A DNA stretch of 64,000 nt from Microbacterium sp. LWS13-1.2. Its GTDB lineage: Bacteria > Actinomycetota > Actinomycetes > Actinomycetales > Microbacteriaceae. The stretch is from the NCBI RefSeq assembly GCF_040144835.1, contig NZ_CP151632.1, positions 1,116,001 to 1,180,000 on the forward strand, read 5' to 3'. The translations under genes and the position numbers were made by a program. The notes under the pieces are model-generated. The model had not been told where the DNA came from, searched no databases, and saw only the letters and a program-made list of their open reading frames with translations. Below, piece after piece: positions 34,962 to 43,092 of this stretch (the stretch's first letter is position 1; each line of letters starts with the position of its first letter).

Positions 34962-35954
34962 TCAGTGCCGCCGCCCGCTGAGAGACCCCACGACGTCGCG
35001 CAGGGCCGGCTCCAGGTGGGGGTACGTGAACTCGTAGCCCGCCCCGGTCAGAGTCTCGGGAGCCGCCCACCTGCTCTTGAGCACGAGCTCCGGCTCGGTT
35101 CTCAGCACCCACATCGCGGGTTCCAGCATGAAGCGCCAGGCGGGCAGCCCGATAGGCGCGCCCACGACGCGGCGGAGCGCCGCCATGAGCCCGCGGTTGT
35201 CGGAGGTGCCCGGTGCCGCGAGATTGACCGGCCCGGAGATCCTCGGGTCGTCCCGCACGAACCTCACCGCCCCGACGACGTCGTCGAGGTGGATCCAGCT
35301 GAAACGCTGACGGCCGCGGGAACGGTGGTGGGGCGCGCGACCGTCGCCGGTGGGATGCGCGCCGATTCCGCGATAGCGCCGATGCGGGAACCACCAGCCG
35401 TCGTACTGGGGCCCGCCGAGTCCGAGACGGGCCAGCCGCACCAGGCTGCGCGTCGCGGGCCCGTCGCCGAGGACGATCGCCATGCGCAGCGCGACGCGCC
35501 GCGTGGAGGGGAGGCTCCCCGCGAAGAACTCGTCCTCCCACCCGCGTGCGACGTCCACCGAGAAGCCGGCGCCCACTTCGCCGTCCTGCTCCGTCTGCGG
35601 CCGGTCGAGCGCGTAACGGTAGATGGTCGCGGTGCTCGCGTTGAGCCACAGCGGTGGCGGCGTGCCTGCGTCGCCGATCGCGGTGCGCAGTGTCCGCGTC
35701 GTCTGCACGCGCGACCGCAGGATCTCGTCGCGGTTCGCGTCGGTGTAGCGGCAGTTCACCGATTTCCCGGCGAGGTTCACCACGATCGCCGCGCCATCGA
35801 CGAGCGCGCGGATTCCGTCTCTGTCGGTCCAGGACGCGTCGGCGCCGGCACGGCCGATGGTGCGCACGTCGTAGCCGTCGTCGGCGAACGCACGCGCGAG
35901 CGCCCGGCCGACGAACCCCGACGCGCCCGCGATGACGGCGACCGGCCGGCTCAT
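34962..35954 (-). CDS. TIGR01777 family NAD(P)-dependent epimerase/oxidoreductase
   Basis: Extended short-chain dehydrogenase-like protein, 330 aa, of the YfcH/SDR39U1 family. Rossmann motif VIAGASGFVGRALARAF (about 7-23), IVVNLAGKSVNCRYT, LWLNASTATIYRY with the region around YR at the catalytic position, GFSVDVARGWEDEF, FSWIHLDDVVGAVRFV, and the C-terminal DUF1731-like PAWRFMLEPAMWVLRTEPELVLKSR. In cyanobacteria and mitochondria relatives are linked to cell division or complex I, but the actinobacterial role is unknown. Last gene of a four-gene coupled operon (ATGA overlap with the DoxX-like gene). Confidence 0.9.
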   Translation of the reverse strand: MSRPVAVIAGASGFVGRALARAFADDGYDVRTIGRAGADASWTDRDGIRALVDGAAIVVNLAGKSVNCRYTDANRDEILRSRVQTTRTLRTAIGDAGTPPPLWLNASTATIYRYALDRPQTEQDGEVGAGFSVDVARGWEDEFFAGSLPSTRRVALRMAIVLGDGPATRSLVRLARLGLGGPQYDGWWFPHRRYRGIGAHPTGDGRAPHHRSRGRQRFSWIHLDDVVGAVRFVRDDPRISGPVNLAAPGTSDNRGLMAALRRVVGAPIGLPAWRFMLEPAMWVLRTEPELVLKSRWAAPETLTGAGYEFTYPHLEPALRDVVGSLSGRRH

Positions 35955-36353
35955 CCGCGCCTGCCCGCCGCGGGCTCGCTGCTCCAGAGCGCCCAGACCA
36001 CGAGCAGCGGCTGCAGCAGCAGTCGCACGAAGCGGGAGCGGTCGGTGCGCAGCATCGGGGCCGGGCGACCCGTGCGCCACTGATGGACGTTCCCCGGAAA
36101 CACCGCCACGAAGAACGCCGCCACGGCCCAGCCGATCCGGCGGCGTTCGGCGGGGAGCGCGACGAGCGCGCCGCCGAGCATCAGCTCGACGACGCCGGAG
36201 GCGAGCACGATTGTGTCTTTGTCGGTGTGCAGCAGGCGCGTCGCCCAGTCCGGCACGACGATCCGGTAGCCGCGGCGCCCCCCAGGTCAGATGCGAGGCG
36301 CCCGCGACGACGAGGAGCGCGGCGAGCGCCCAGCGGGCGACGACCCGCGTCAC
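35951..36353 (-). pseudogene. DoxX-like membrane protein gene interrupted by a +1 frameshift
   Basis: The GTG at 36353 overlaps the preceding stop (GTGA) and starts VTRVVARWALAALLVVAGASHLTW, a typical DoxX/DoxD first helix. The next residues expected in the family (GRRGYRIVVPDW) and the rest (LASGVVELMLGGALVALP, FPGNVHQWRTGRP) are present in the other frame down to a TGA at 35951. Removing one G from the run of six (C-run 36278-36283 on the plus strand) restores a continuous 133-aa protein of normal length. Either a real inactivating slip in a homopolymer, or a sequencing error. The small protein would have four membrane helices. Confidence 0.85.
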
Positions 36354-37114
36354 GCGACGGCCTCGGCGACCGCGTCGATAAACCGCAGGTGGTCGTCCGC
36401 GCTGCCCGTCGGTGTGATCGCGCGCAGCACGACTTCGTCGACGCCGACGCGGTACGCGCCGACGCGGTCTCCCAGGTCGGTCGGGCGGATGACGGTGTCG
36501 GCGGCGGCGATGCCCAGGCGGGCGAAGTTGGCGGCGTACGCCGGGTATGCGGCGTAGCGCGAGGTCTCCTCGTCGAGTGCGGCGACCGCGGCGGCGTCGG
36601 CGGCCGTCCGCACGTACAGCGCGACATGGGTTCCGGGGGCGATCGCGTGCGCCTGTGCGGCCTGCGCGGTCGCGGCCGCCGGGGTCAGCCAACTCAGCAG
36701 GACGCCGTCGGATGCCGCAGCCCCGGCCCGCCGCATCCTCGGGCCGAGCGCTCCGACGACGACGCGCGCGTCGGTGCGCGTGCGCAGCTCGGTCGCGGCA
36801 TCCGTCACCAGCTCCACCGCGCCGGTGCGCACCTGACCGGAGCCGATGCCGAGCACCAGGCGGGCGGTGGGCAGACCGGACGCCGCGGCCGCGATGTCGC
36901 CGGGCGTGCGGCGGTCGACGGGGATCACGCCGGTGGCGAGCACGAGGTGCTCGGTGACGGCAGCTGCCGCGGCGAGAACGGCCAGGGCGTCGTGCCCGGG
37001 CGTGTCGTTCACCCAGAGGCCGTGGAAGCCGGCCGCTTCCGCGGCGGGTGCGATCCGCTCTGCGAGGGCCGGGCCGGCCGCGGCCGCGATCCCGAGCGAG
37101 AGCTGCGCCGTCAC
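36350..37114 (-). CDS. LLM class flavin/F420-dependent oxidoreductase
   Basis: Luciferase-like TIM-barrel oxidoreductase, 254 aa, rather short for the class. Landmarks: LSLGIAAAAGPALAERIAP, AEAAGFHGLWVNDTPGHDALAV, ATGVIPVDRRTPGDIAAAA, RLVLGIGSGQV and VVVGALGPRMRRAGAAASDGVLLSW. Members use F420 or FMN for hydride transfer; which cofactor is not certain, but F420 is common in actinobacteria. The GTG at 37114 overlaps the stop of the neighbouring LLM gene (GTGA) and its own stop overlaps the DoxX-like start in the same way, so all are translationally coupled. Confidence 0.88.
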   Translation of the reverse strand: MTAQLSLGIAAAAGPALAERIAPAAEAAGFHGLWVNDTPGHDALAVLAAAAAVTEHLVLATGVIPVDRRTPGDIAAAASGLPTARLVLGIGSGQVRTGAVELVTDAATELRTRTDARVVVGALGPRMRRAGAAASDGVLLSWLTPAAATAQAAQAHAIAPGTHVALYVRTAADAAAVAALDEETSRYAAYPAYAANFARLGIAAADTVIRPTDLGDRVGAYRVGVDEVVLRAITPTGSADDHLRFIDAVAEAVA

Positions 37115-37986
37115 GCGGCGTCCGTCCCGACCAGGCGGGCGACCTCGGCGGCTGCCCGGTAGAACTCGGCGATGTCGCCGCGGGAGGAGGGCAGGAGCAC
37201 GAGGTCGTCGACACCGGCGTCGAAGAACCGCTGCGCGCCGGCGGCGACCTCTGCGGGGTCGCCCCAGAGCGCGCGCTGGGCGGGGTCGGGCTTGTCCCCC
37301 ACGTCGGCGATCGCGCAGGCTTCGGATTCCGCGCCGAACGCCGTGACGACGTAGGCGACCACGTCGTGATGGCCGCCGCGCCCGGCAAGTACGCGCGCCT
37401 CGCGGATCGACGCGGTCGCCGTCGCGTACTCCTCTGCGGTGTGGCCGCTGTCGAGAACCGTCCCGTCGGCCACTTCGCCGCTCAGCCGGAGGGTCTTGGG
37501 GCCTTCCGCCGCCGCGTAGACGCGGGGCGGGGTCGTCGGCGCGTAGTCGAGCCGCACGCCGTCGAGCGTCACGTAGCGCCCTGCCGCGGTGACCTCGTCG
37601 CCGGCCAGCAGGCTCCGCAGCGCCGGCACGTACTCGCGCATGAGCGTCAGGGGCGATGCGACCCGCGCGCCGACCTGCCCCATCCAGTCCAGCACGCCGT
37701 GCCCGACCCCCGGCAGCAGTCGGCCGGGGAAGAGCCGCTCGACGGTGGCGAGCTCCATGGCGGTCGCCGCGACGTTGCGCAGCGGCATGGGCGCGATGCC
37801 GATCCCGATCCGCAGGGCCTCGGTCCAGGCGAGTGCCGCGCCCACCGTCGCGAACGCGGACTGCCGGAAGCAGTCCTCCCAGATCCACAGCTCCGGAAGA
37901 CCCGACGACTCGGCGGCGAGGACGGCGTCGCGGAACTCGTCGGGAGCGTGGGTGTACGGGTTGAAGATCGCGCCGATGCGGGTCAT
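37111..37986 (-). CDS. LLM class flavin/F420-dependent oxidoreductase
   Basis: Second luciferase-like oxidoreductase, 291 aa, first gene of the operon. Landmarks: MTRIGAIFNPYTHAPDEFRD, LPELWIWEDCFRQSAFATVG, LRIGIGIAPMPLRNVAATAM, ELATVERLFPGRLLPGVGHG, and VYAAAEGPKTLRLSGEVADG. The two LLM genes may encode partners or sequential enzymes on the same compound. CAGAGT ends 6 bases before the ATG, so the message may be leaderless. Substrate unknown. Confidence 0.9.
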   Translation of the reverse strand: MTRIGAIFNPYTHAPDEFRDAVLAAESSGLPELWIWEDCFRQSAFATVGAALAWTEALRIGIGIAPMPLRNVAATAMELATVERLFPGRLLPGVGHGVLDWMGQVGARVASPLTLMREYVPALRSLLAGDEVTAAGRYVTLDGVRLDYAPTTPPRVYAAAEGPKTLRLSGEVADGTVLDSGHTAEEYATATASIREARVLAGRGGHHDVVAYVVTAFGAESEACAIADVGDKPDPAQRALWGDPAEVAAGAQRFFDAGVDDLVLLPSSRGDIAEFYRAAAEVARLVGTDAA

Positions 37987-38099
37987 GCACCCACTCTGTC
38001 AGCGGTCGCCGGCACGCGCATCTCAAGGGCGGCTAACGCGGCCGGCCCGCTGATGCAACCCCCGTGCCCGAGGCCGTTCTCGCCCGGCACGCTGGAGCG

Positions 38100-38819
38100 A
38101 TGGCACGCATCGGGACGTCGGGATGGGTCTACTCGCATTGGCGGGGCGTGCTCTACCAGGGCCCTCAGCGCGACTGGCTCTCGCAGTACACCGCGGCGTT
38201 CGATGCGGTCGAGCTCAACGGCAGCTTCTACCGCTGGCCGGCCGATGCGAGGTTCGCGGCATGGCGGGAGCGGCTGCCGGAGGGATTCGAGATGGCCGTC
38301 AAGGCGCCCCGCGGCCTGACGCACGCGCGGCGGCTGCGCGAACCCGAGGTCTGGATCGAGCGCGTGACCCGCGGGCTGCATGAGCTCCGCGGTCGCCGCG
38401 GGCCCCTGATCGTCCAGCTGCATCCGGGCATGGAGCGGGACGACGCGCGCCTGGACCACTTCCTGAGCGCCCTGCCCGAGTGGACCCGGCCGGCGATCGA
38501 GTTCCGGCATCCGTCGTGGTCGGACGAGGCGGTGTTCGGGATGCTCGAGCGCCACGGCGCTGCCTACTGCGTCATGAGCGGGGCGCGGCTGCCGTGCATC
38601 CTCCGCGCCACCGCCCACCTCGTGTACGTGCGCCTGCACGGGCCCGACCCGGATCACCTGTACGGCGGCTCGTACTCCGACGAGGACCTCGCCTGGTGGG
38701 CCGAGCGCATCCGGGAATGGGAATCCGCCGGGCACGAGGTGCACGCCTACTTCAACAACGACGGGGAAGGGAACGCCGTCCGCAACGCCTGCACCCTGAA
38801 ACGGATGCTGGGGACCTGA
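38100..38819 (+). CDS. DUF72 family protein (YecE-like)
   Basis: TIM-barrel-like protein of 239 aa and unknown function. Family blocks: RIGTSGWVYSHWRGVLY at the N-terminus, AVELNGSFYRWP, FEMAVKAPRGLTH, LIVQLHPGMERDDARLDHFL, AIEFRHPSW, AAYCVMSGARLP, VYVRLHGPD and the C-terminal EVHAYFNNDGEGNAVRNA. ATG 38100 begins exactly at the conserved N-terminus. Diverges from the LLM operon over 113 bases. Ends before a bidirectional terminator shared with the Clp gene. Confidence 0.93.
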   Translation: MARIGTSGWVYSHWRGVLYQGPQRDWLSQYTAAFDAVELNGSFYRWPADARFAAWRERLPEGFEMAVKAPRGLTHARRLREPEVWIERVTRGLHELRGRRGPLIVQLHPGMERDDARLDHFLSALPEWTRPAIEFRHPSWSDEAVFGMLERHGAAYCVMSGARLPCILRATAHLVYVRLHGPDPDHLYGGSYSDEDLAWWAERIREWESAGHEVHAYFNNDGEGNAVRNACTLKRMLGT

Positions 38820-38863
38820 CGCTTCGCCGGGGCGGCGTCCTTCGGCGCGACCGCCCTGGACAT

Positions 38864-38902
38864 GGCGAGAGGCGCCGTGCCCGAAGCACGGCGCCTCTCG
38901 CC
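38864..38902. terminator. strong bidirectional terminator hairpin
   Basis: A perfect 17-bp stem (38864-38880 with 38886-38902; left arm begins GGCGAGAGGCGCCGTG) and loop CCGAA lie between the convergent DUF72 and Clp ATPase genes. Serves both transcripts. Confidence 0.85.
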
Positions 38903-38917
38903 GAGGAGGTGCTCAGC

Positions 38918-41479
38918 TCACGCGGCGACCGCGAACGACTCGCCCGCGACCACCGACAGCCGGTCGCCCACGGCATCCACCGTCACGACCCCGCCGTCGA
39001 CGAGCGCACCCGTCACGAACAGGTCGGCGATGCGGTCGTCCACCTCGCGCTGGATCAGGCGACGCAGCGGCCGGGCGCCGTACTCGGGCTCGTAGCCGTG
39101 CTCGGCGAGCCAGGTGACGGCGCCGTCGGTGACGACGAAGTCGACCTCGCGCTTGGCCAGCCGCGCCTCGGACGCGCCGAGCAGCAGTCGCACGATGCTC
39201 TGCAGCTGCGGCTTGTCGAGCTTGCGGAACAGCACGATCTCGTCGATGCGGTTGAGGAACTCGGGCCGCATCGCCTCGCGGAGCTTGCCGAACACGCGAT
39301 CGCGCAGGTCCTTCTCCGAGCCGAACCCGGTCTCCCCTCCCCCATCGGGAAGGAAGCCGATGGCACCGCCCCGCGAGGCAAGGAACTCCGAGCCCAGGTT
39401 CGAAGTTATGACCACCACGGTGTTGCGGAAGTCGACCGTGCGCCCCTGGCCGTCGGTGAGCCGGCCGTCGTCGAGCACCTGCAGCAGCAGGTTGAACACG
39501 TCGGGGTGCGCCTTCTCGATCTCGTCGAACAGCACGATCGAGTACGGGTTGCGCCGCACGCGCTCGGTGAGCTGGCCGGCCTCGTCGTAGCCGACATATC
39601 CAGGAGGGGCGCCGACCAGGCGCGACACGGTGTGCCGCTCGCCGAACTCGCTCATGTCGAAGCGGATCACGGCGCTCTCGTCGTCGAACAGGCTCGCGGC
39701 GAGCGCCTTGGCGAGCTCCGTCTTCCCGACGCCGGTCGGGCCGAGGAAGAGGAACGAGCCCACCGGGCGGCGTGCGTCTCCCATGCCGGTCCTGTTGCGG
39801 CGCACGGCCTTCGCGACGGCGACCACGGCGTCGTCCTGCCCGATCACGCGGTCGTGCAACTCGTCCTCGAGGGACGCCAGCCGCTCGCGCTCGGTCTCGG
39901 TGAGACGGTTGACCGGGATGCCGGTGGCCCGGCTGATGACGGCCGCGATCTCCGGCTCGCCGACGACCGCGTCGACACGTGCGGCGGCGACGCCGGACGC
40001 CGTGGCCTGGTCGAGCTTGGCCTGCACCTCGGCGATCTGGTCGCGGATCCGCGACGCCTCCTCGTAGTGCTCGGCCGAGACCGCGGCGTTCTTGTCGGCC
40101 TCGAGGGTCGCGAGACGCTCGATCAGGCCGCTCACGTCCACCTTCGCACCGAGGCGCAGACGCAGCCGCGCACCGGCCTGATCGATGAGGTCGATGGCCT
40201 TGTCGGGCAGCACCCGCTCGGTGAGGTAGCGATCGCTGAGCTCGACGGCGGCGCGGAGGGCCTCGTCGGTGTACGCGATACCGTGGTGCTCCTCGTACGC
40301 GGGCTTCAGGCCCCGCAGGATGAGCACGGCGTCCTCGACGGACGGCTCGCCCACGCGCACCGGCTGGAAGCGGCGCTCGAGCGCGGGGTCCTTCTCGATG
40401 ACGCGGTACTCCTTGAGCGTCGTCGCACCCACGAGGTGCAGCTCGCCGCGGGCGAGGCGGGGCTTGAGGATGTTGCCGGCGTCCATGCCGCCGTCGCCGG
40501 CGCCGCCGGCGCCGACCACGGTGTGCACCTCGTCGATGAAGACGATCAGCTCGCCCTTGTGGGCGGCGATCTCGTCCATCGTCTTCGTGAGGCGCTCCTC
40601 GAAGTCGCCGCGGTAGCGGGTTCCGGCCAGCATCGCGGGAAGGTCGAGCGCGACGACCCGCTTGCCGAGCAGCTGCTCGGGCACGCCCCCGTCCACGATC
40701 GCCTGCGCGAGTCCCTCGACGATCGCGGTCTTGCCGACGCCGGCCTCGCCGACCAGCACCGGGTTGTTCTTGGTGCGGCGGCTGAGGATCTCGATGGTCT
40801 GCTCGATCTCGTCGGCGCGCCCGATGACCGGGTCGAGGTCACCGGCGACCGCGCGGGCGGTGAGGTCGGTGCCGTAGGTGTCGAGCAGGGGGGTGTCGGA
40901 TGCCGCGGCATCCGTTCCCGCCTCCGCCGCGGCGGCCGCGCCCGGCGTCACCGTCTCGCGGGCACCCTGCATCAGCGCCTCGGCGGTCACGCCGGCACGT
41001 GCCAGCACCTGGCCGGCGGGCGTGTCCTGCGCGAGCACGAGCGCGAAGAAGAGGTGCTCGGGGTCCACGTACGTCGAGCCCGACGAACGGGCGACCTGGA
41101 ATGCGTGGAACAGCGCACGCTGCACGGACGCCGTGACCACGGCGCCGTCGATGTCCGCCGCGACGGAGGCTGCGGGCAGCCGCTCCTCGGTCGCGCGCGA
41201 GATCTCGTCGGGGTCGGCGCCGACGCGGCGCACCGCGTCACGGGCCGGGGCCTCGGCGACGAGGATCCGCAGGACGTGCAGGGCGTCGAGTTCCTGCTGG
41301 CCGCGGTCCAGCGCGTACTTGCCGGCACGCTGGAGCAGTTCCTGGGTGCGAGCGCCGAGGTAGCGGCTCAGGTCGATCGACCGCTCGGCACGCGCGCGCT
41401 CCCCCGCGAGGTAGCGTGCCAGGAACTCGTCGAACGAGCTCCCGTCGTCGCCGGCCTGGGGCGTGAAGTCTTCGGGCAT
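38918..41479 (-). CDS. ClpC-type AAA+ unfoldase (Clp ATPase) with HspR-type promoter
   Basis: Hexameric double-AAA+ chaperone/unfoldase, 853 aa. A ClpN repeat domain (about 40-165), AAA-1 with Walker [17 protein letters not shown] and Walker [16 protein letters not shown], a short middle coiled-coil with a UVR-like stretch [22 protein letters not shown]-2 with Walker [13 protein letters not shown] and Walker [14 protein letters not shown], and a D2-small domain. The short middle domain and the GAIGF tripeptide loop (IGF) argue for ClpC-like coupling to ClpP; ClpB has a long middle domain and no such loop. Yet its promoter carries two HAIR operators, which in other actinobacteria control clpB. 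ATG 41479 has AGGAGAG upstream; an earlier in-frame start would lie inside the operators. Confidence 0.88.
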   Translation of the reverse strand: MPEDFTPQAGDDGSSFDEFLARYLAGERARAERSIDLSRYLGARTQELLQRAGKYALDRGQQELDALHVLRILVAEAPARDAVRRVGADPDEISRATEERLPAASVAADIDGAVVTASVQRALFHAFQVARSSGSTYVDPEHLFFALVLAQDTPAGQVLARAGVTAEALMQGARETVTPGAAAAAEAGTDAAASDTPLLDTYGTDLTARAVAGDLDPVIGRADEIEQTIEILSRRTKNNPVLVGEAGVGKTAIVEGLAQAIVDGGVPEQLLGKRVVALDLPAMLAGTRYRGDFEERLTKTMDEIAAHKGELIVFIDEVHTVVGAGGAGDGGMDAGNILKPRLARGELHLVGATTLKEYRVIEKDPALERRFQPVRVGEPSVEDAVLILRGLKPAYEEHHGIAYTDEALRAAVELSDRYLTERVLPDKAIDLIDQAGARLRLRLGAKVDVSGLIERLATLEADKNAAVSAEHYEEASRIRDQIAEVQAKLDQATASGVAAARVDAVVGEPEIAAVISRATGIPVNRLTETERERLASLEDELHDRVIGQDDAVVAVAKAVRRNRTGMGDARRPVGSFLFLGPTGVGKTELAKALAASLFDDESAVIRFDMSEFGERHTVSRLVGAPPGYVGYDEAGQLTERVRRNPYSIVLFDEIEKAHPDVFNLLLQVLDDGRLTDGQGRTVDFRNTVVVITSNLGSEFLASRGGAIGFLPDGGGETGFGSEKDLRDRVFGKLREAMRPEFLNRIDEIVLFRKLDKPQLQSIVRLLLGASEARLAKREVDFVVTDGAVTWLAEHGYEPEYGARPLRRLIQREVDDRIADLFVTGALVDGGVVTVDAVGDRLSVVAGESFAVAA

Positions 41480-41495
41480 TCCGTCTCTCCTGAAA

Positions 41496-41544
41496 CTTGA
41501 GTGATCGAGCATCAAGTTTTGAACTTGATACACGCATTGTCAAG
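41496..41544 (-). promoter_or_regulatory. two HAIR (HspR) operators
   Basis: HspR binds CTTGAGT-N7-ACTCAAG. Here CTTGA (41496-41500) pairs with TCAAG (41512-41516), and CTTGA (41524-41528) with TCAAG (41540-41544). Both are 21 bases with an 11-base inner gap, as in the consensus; centres are 28 bases apart. The first also has the full left arm CTTGAGT. Placed 17 and 45 bases before the Clp start codon. Predicts heat-shock control by HspR. Confidence 0.85.
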
Positions 41545-41671
41545 TTCAACGGCACCTGCCCGCGAGTATTCCCTCCTGTTTCGGACATGACTCCGGCCTG
41601 AGCCCGTGCCGGCGTCGGTGGGTCGGCGTAGCCTCGTCGGTCGGGGGAACCGCATCCCGGAGGAGAGAACC

Positions 41672-42043
41672 ATGGACTGGAAGATCGAGCTCATCTTCGT
41701 GCCCGTCACCGACGTCGACAGGGCGAAGGAATTCTACGAGCGAATCGGATTCCACGCCGACCACGACCAGGTCCCCTTCGAGGGCCTCCGCTTCGTGCAG
41801 ATGACGCCGCCCGGGTCGGCCTGCTCCATCGCGTTCGGCACCGGCCTCGGCAACGATCTCGAGCCGGGCCGCCAGAACACGATCCAGGTCGTCGTCCCCG
41901 ATGCGGACGAGGCCCTGGCGCACCTGCGCGGCCTCGACGTGGAGGCACGAGGCGTCGATGAGCAGGGGTGGGGCCGGTTCGTGCAGTTCGACGACCCGGA
42001 CGGCAACACCTGGACGCTGCAGCAGCTCCCGCCGCGCGACTGA
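41672..42043 (+). CDS. VOC family (glyoxalase/dioxygenase superfamily) protein
   Basis: Small cytosolic metal-binding-fold protein, 123 aa, one VOC domain made of two beta-alpha-beta-beta-beta units: IELIFVPVTDVDRAKEFYER at the start and GRFVQFDDPDGNTWTLQQ at the end. The ending is the usual VOC motif (DPDGN). Substrate and metal unknown; relatives include glyoxalases and antibiotic-resistance proteins. ATG 41672 has GGAGGAG 10 bases upstream. Stands alone between the Clp promoter and DUF3817. Confidence 0.88.
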   Translation: MDWKIELIFVPVTDVDRAKEFYERIGFHADHDQVPFEGLRFVQMTPPGSACSIAFGTGLGNDLEPGRQNTIQVVVPDADEALAHLRGLDVEARGVDEQGWGRFVQFDDPDGNTWTLQQLPPRD

Positions 42044-42071
42044 GCCATCCGCCGCCCGAGCGCCGGCTGCG

Positions 42072-42536
42072 TCAGTCGCGACCTCCGGGCGGGCCGACGA
42101 TCAGCAGCACCACGAAGAGCGCGACGACGGCGACAGCGATCAACGCGGCGAGCACCCAGGGGCGCCGCAGGAACCACCGCATGAGGCGGTCGTACCAGGC
42201 GCCGTCGCGCGGGTCGTCGGACGGCTCGAGCCGCCACGATCCCGCCAGCCGGCCGGTGCGCTGCAGCCATACCTCGGCCGGGATCGTGGCATACGGGATG
42301 ACGGCGCTGACGAGCGCGATCACGGTCGGCCATGCGCGCCACCGGTTGTTCAGCGCGACGAGGATCGCCGTTGCGCCGTACGACAGGAAGACGAACCCGT
42401 GGATGCCGCCGCCGATCGTGACGCCGAGCGCCCAGCCGGTGGTGGCGCGGAGGAGGAGGCCGACGATGAGCAGGGTCCACGAGATCGCCTCGGCGATCGC
42501 GAGCGCGCGGAAGAGGGTGTAAGGAGTTCGGAACAC
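42072..42536 (-). CDS. DUF3817 domain membrane protein
   Basis: A 154-aa actinobacterial membrane protein. DUF3817 covers about 3-95: YTLFRALAIAEAISWTLLI, ALGVTIGGGIHGFVFLSY and AWPTVIALVSAVIPYATIP; another helix sits near the C-terminus (VLAALIAVAVVALFVVLLIV). Function unknown. The GTG start at 42536 is 6 bases after TAGGCT, so translation is probably leaderless. Two tandem CTTCAG palindromes cover the promoter, and a MarR-family gene lies immediately upstream on the same strand, so repression by that MarR protein is likely. Confidence 0.88.
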   Translation of the reverse strand: MFRTPYTLFRALAIAEAISWTLLIVGLLLRATTGWALGVTIGGGIHGFVFLSYGATAILVALNNRWRAWPTVIALVSAVIPYATIPAEVWLQRTGRLAGSWRLEPSDDPRDGAWYDRLMRWFLRRPWVLAALIAVAVVALFVVLLIVGPPGGRD

Positions 42537-42575
42537 ACCTTCAGCCTAACTGAAAGGTCTTCAGCGAACCTGAAG
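42537..42575 (-). promoter_or_regulatory. promoter of DUF3817 gene with two tandem palindromes
   Basis: CTTCAG-CCTAA-CTGAAA (42539-42555) and CTTCAG-CGAAC-CTGAAG (42559-42575), centres 20 bases apart, i.e. two helical turns. The first overlaps the -10 box TAGGCT (42548-42543), which ends 6 bases before the GTG at 42536. A dimeric repressor pair bound here would block the gene. Confidence 0.75.
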
Positions 42576-42577
42576 GT

Positions 42578-43009
42578 TCACCCGTCCGATGGTCCTGCCT
42601 CCGCACCGAAAGGCTGCTCGTGCAGCCCTTCCAGGGCTGTCGCGAGGGCGGGGGCGCCCTCGCCGAGCGCGCCGTCGAGCGCCGCGAGCCGCTGCTGCGC
42701 CGACTCCAGCACGTCGCTCCCCCGCGCGGTGACCCGCAGGTCGGACGCCGAACCCGCGTGCTTCGTCGCATCGGCGACGAGTCCGTCGGCGACGAGGGTC
42801 TGCACGGCGGTGTGCGCGGACTGCACCGTGATCTGCGATCGACGGGCGAGCTCGCTGAACGAGATGCCCGGCGTCGCCTCGATGTGCGCGAGCAGCGCGT
42901 ACTTGCGCGTGGTGAGGCCCAGGTCGCGCAGTTCTGCCCCCAGGCGCGCATCCCACACGGCGGCCACAGTCAGCAGCGAGATGACGGGACTGAACGCACG
43001 GTCTGGCAC
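42578..43009 (-). CDS. MarR-family transcriptional regulator
   Basis: DNA-binding protein of 143 aa. Core winged helix (about 30-100): LTTRKYALLAHIEATPGISFSELARRSQITVQSAHTAVQTLVADGLV, then wing DLRVTARGSDVLE; flanking helices provide the dimer interface. The stop is 3 bases from a tandem palindrome that precedes DUF3817, making that gene a probable target. TAGCAT on the minus strand (43021-43016) ends 6 bases before the GTG start, so its own message is probably leaderless. Effector unknown. Confidence 0.88.
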   Translation of the reverse strand: MPDRAFSPVISLLTVAAVWDARLGAELRDLGLTTRKYALLAHIEATPGISFSELARRSQITVQSAHTAVQTLVADGLVADATKHAGSASDLRVTARGSDVLESAQQRLAALDGALGEGAPALATALEGLHEQPFGAEAGPSDG

Positions 43010-43092
43010 CGTTGAATGCTAGCCCCGCTGTCGCGCGACGGGGCGCATTCGCCGACCGCGCGAACGAGGCGAGGCCCGCTAGCGTGGGTACG

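Noticed and set aside
38918..41479. Calling the HspR-controlled Clp ATPase ClpB outright
   Set aside because: The middle domain is ClpC-sized and an IGF loop is present, so only the promoter supports ClpB.
38480..41500. A 1,000-codon plus-strand open frame opposite the Clp gene
   Set aside because: Antisense shadow; the minus strand has both AAA+ domains with intact Walker motifs.
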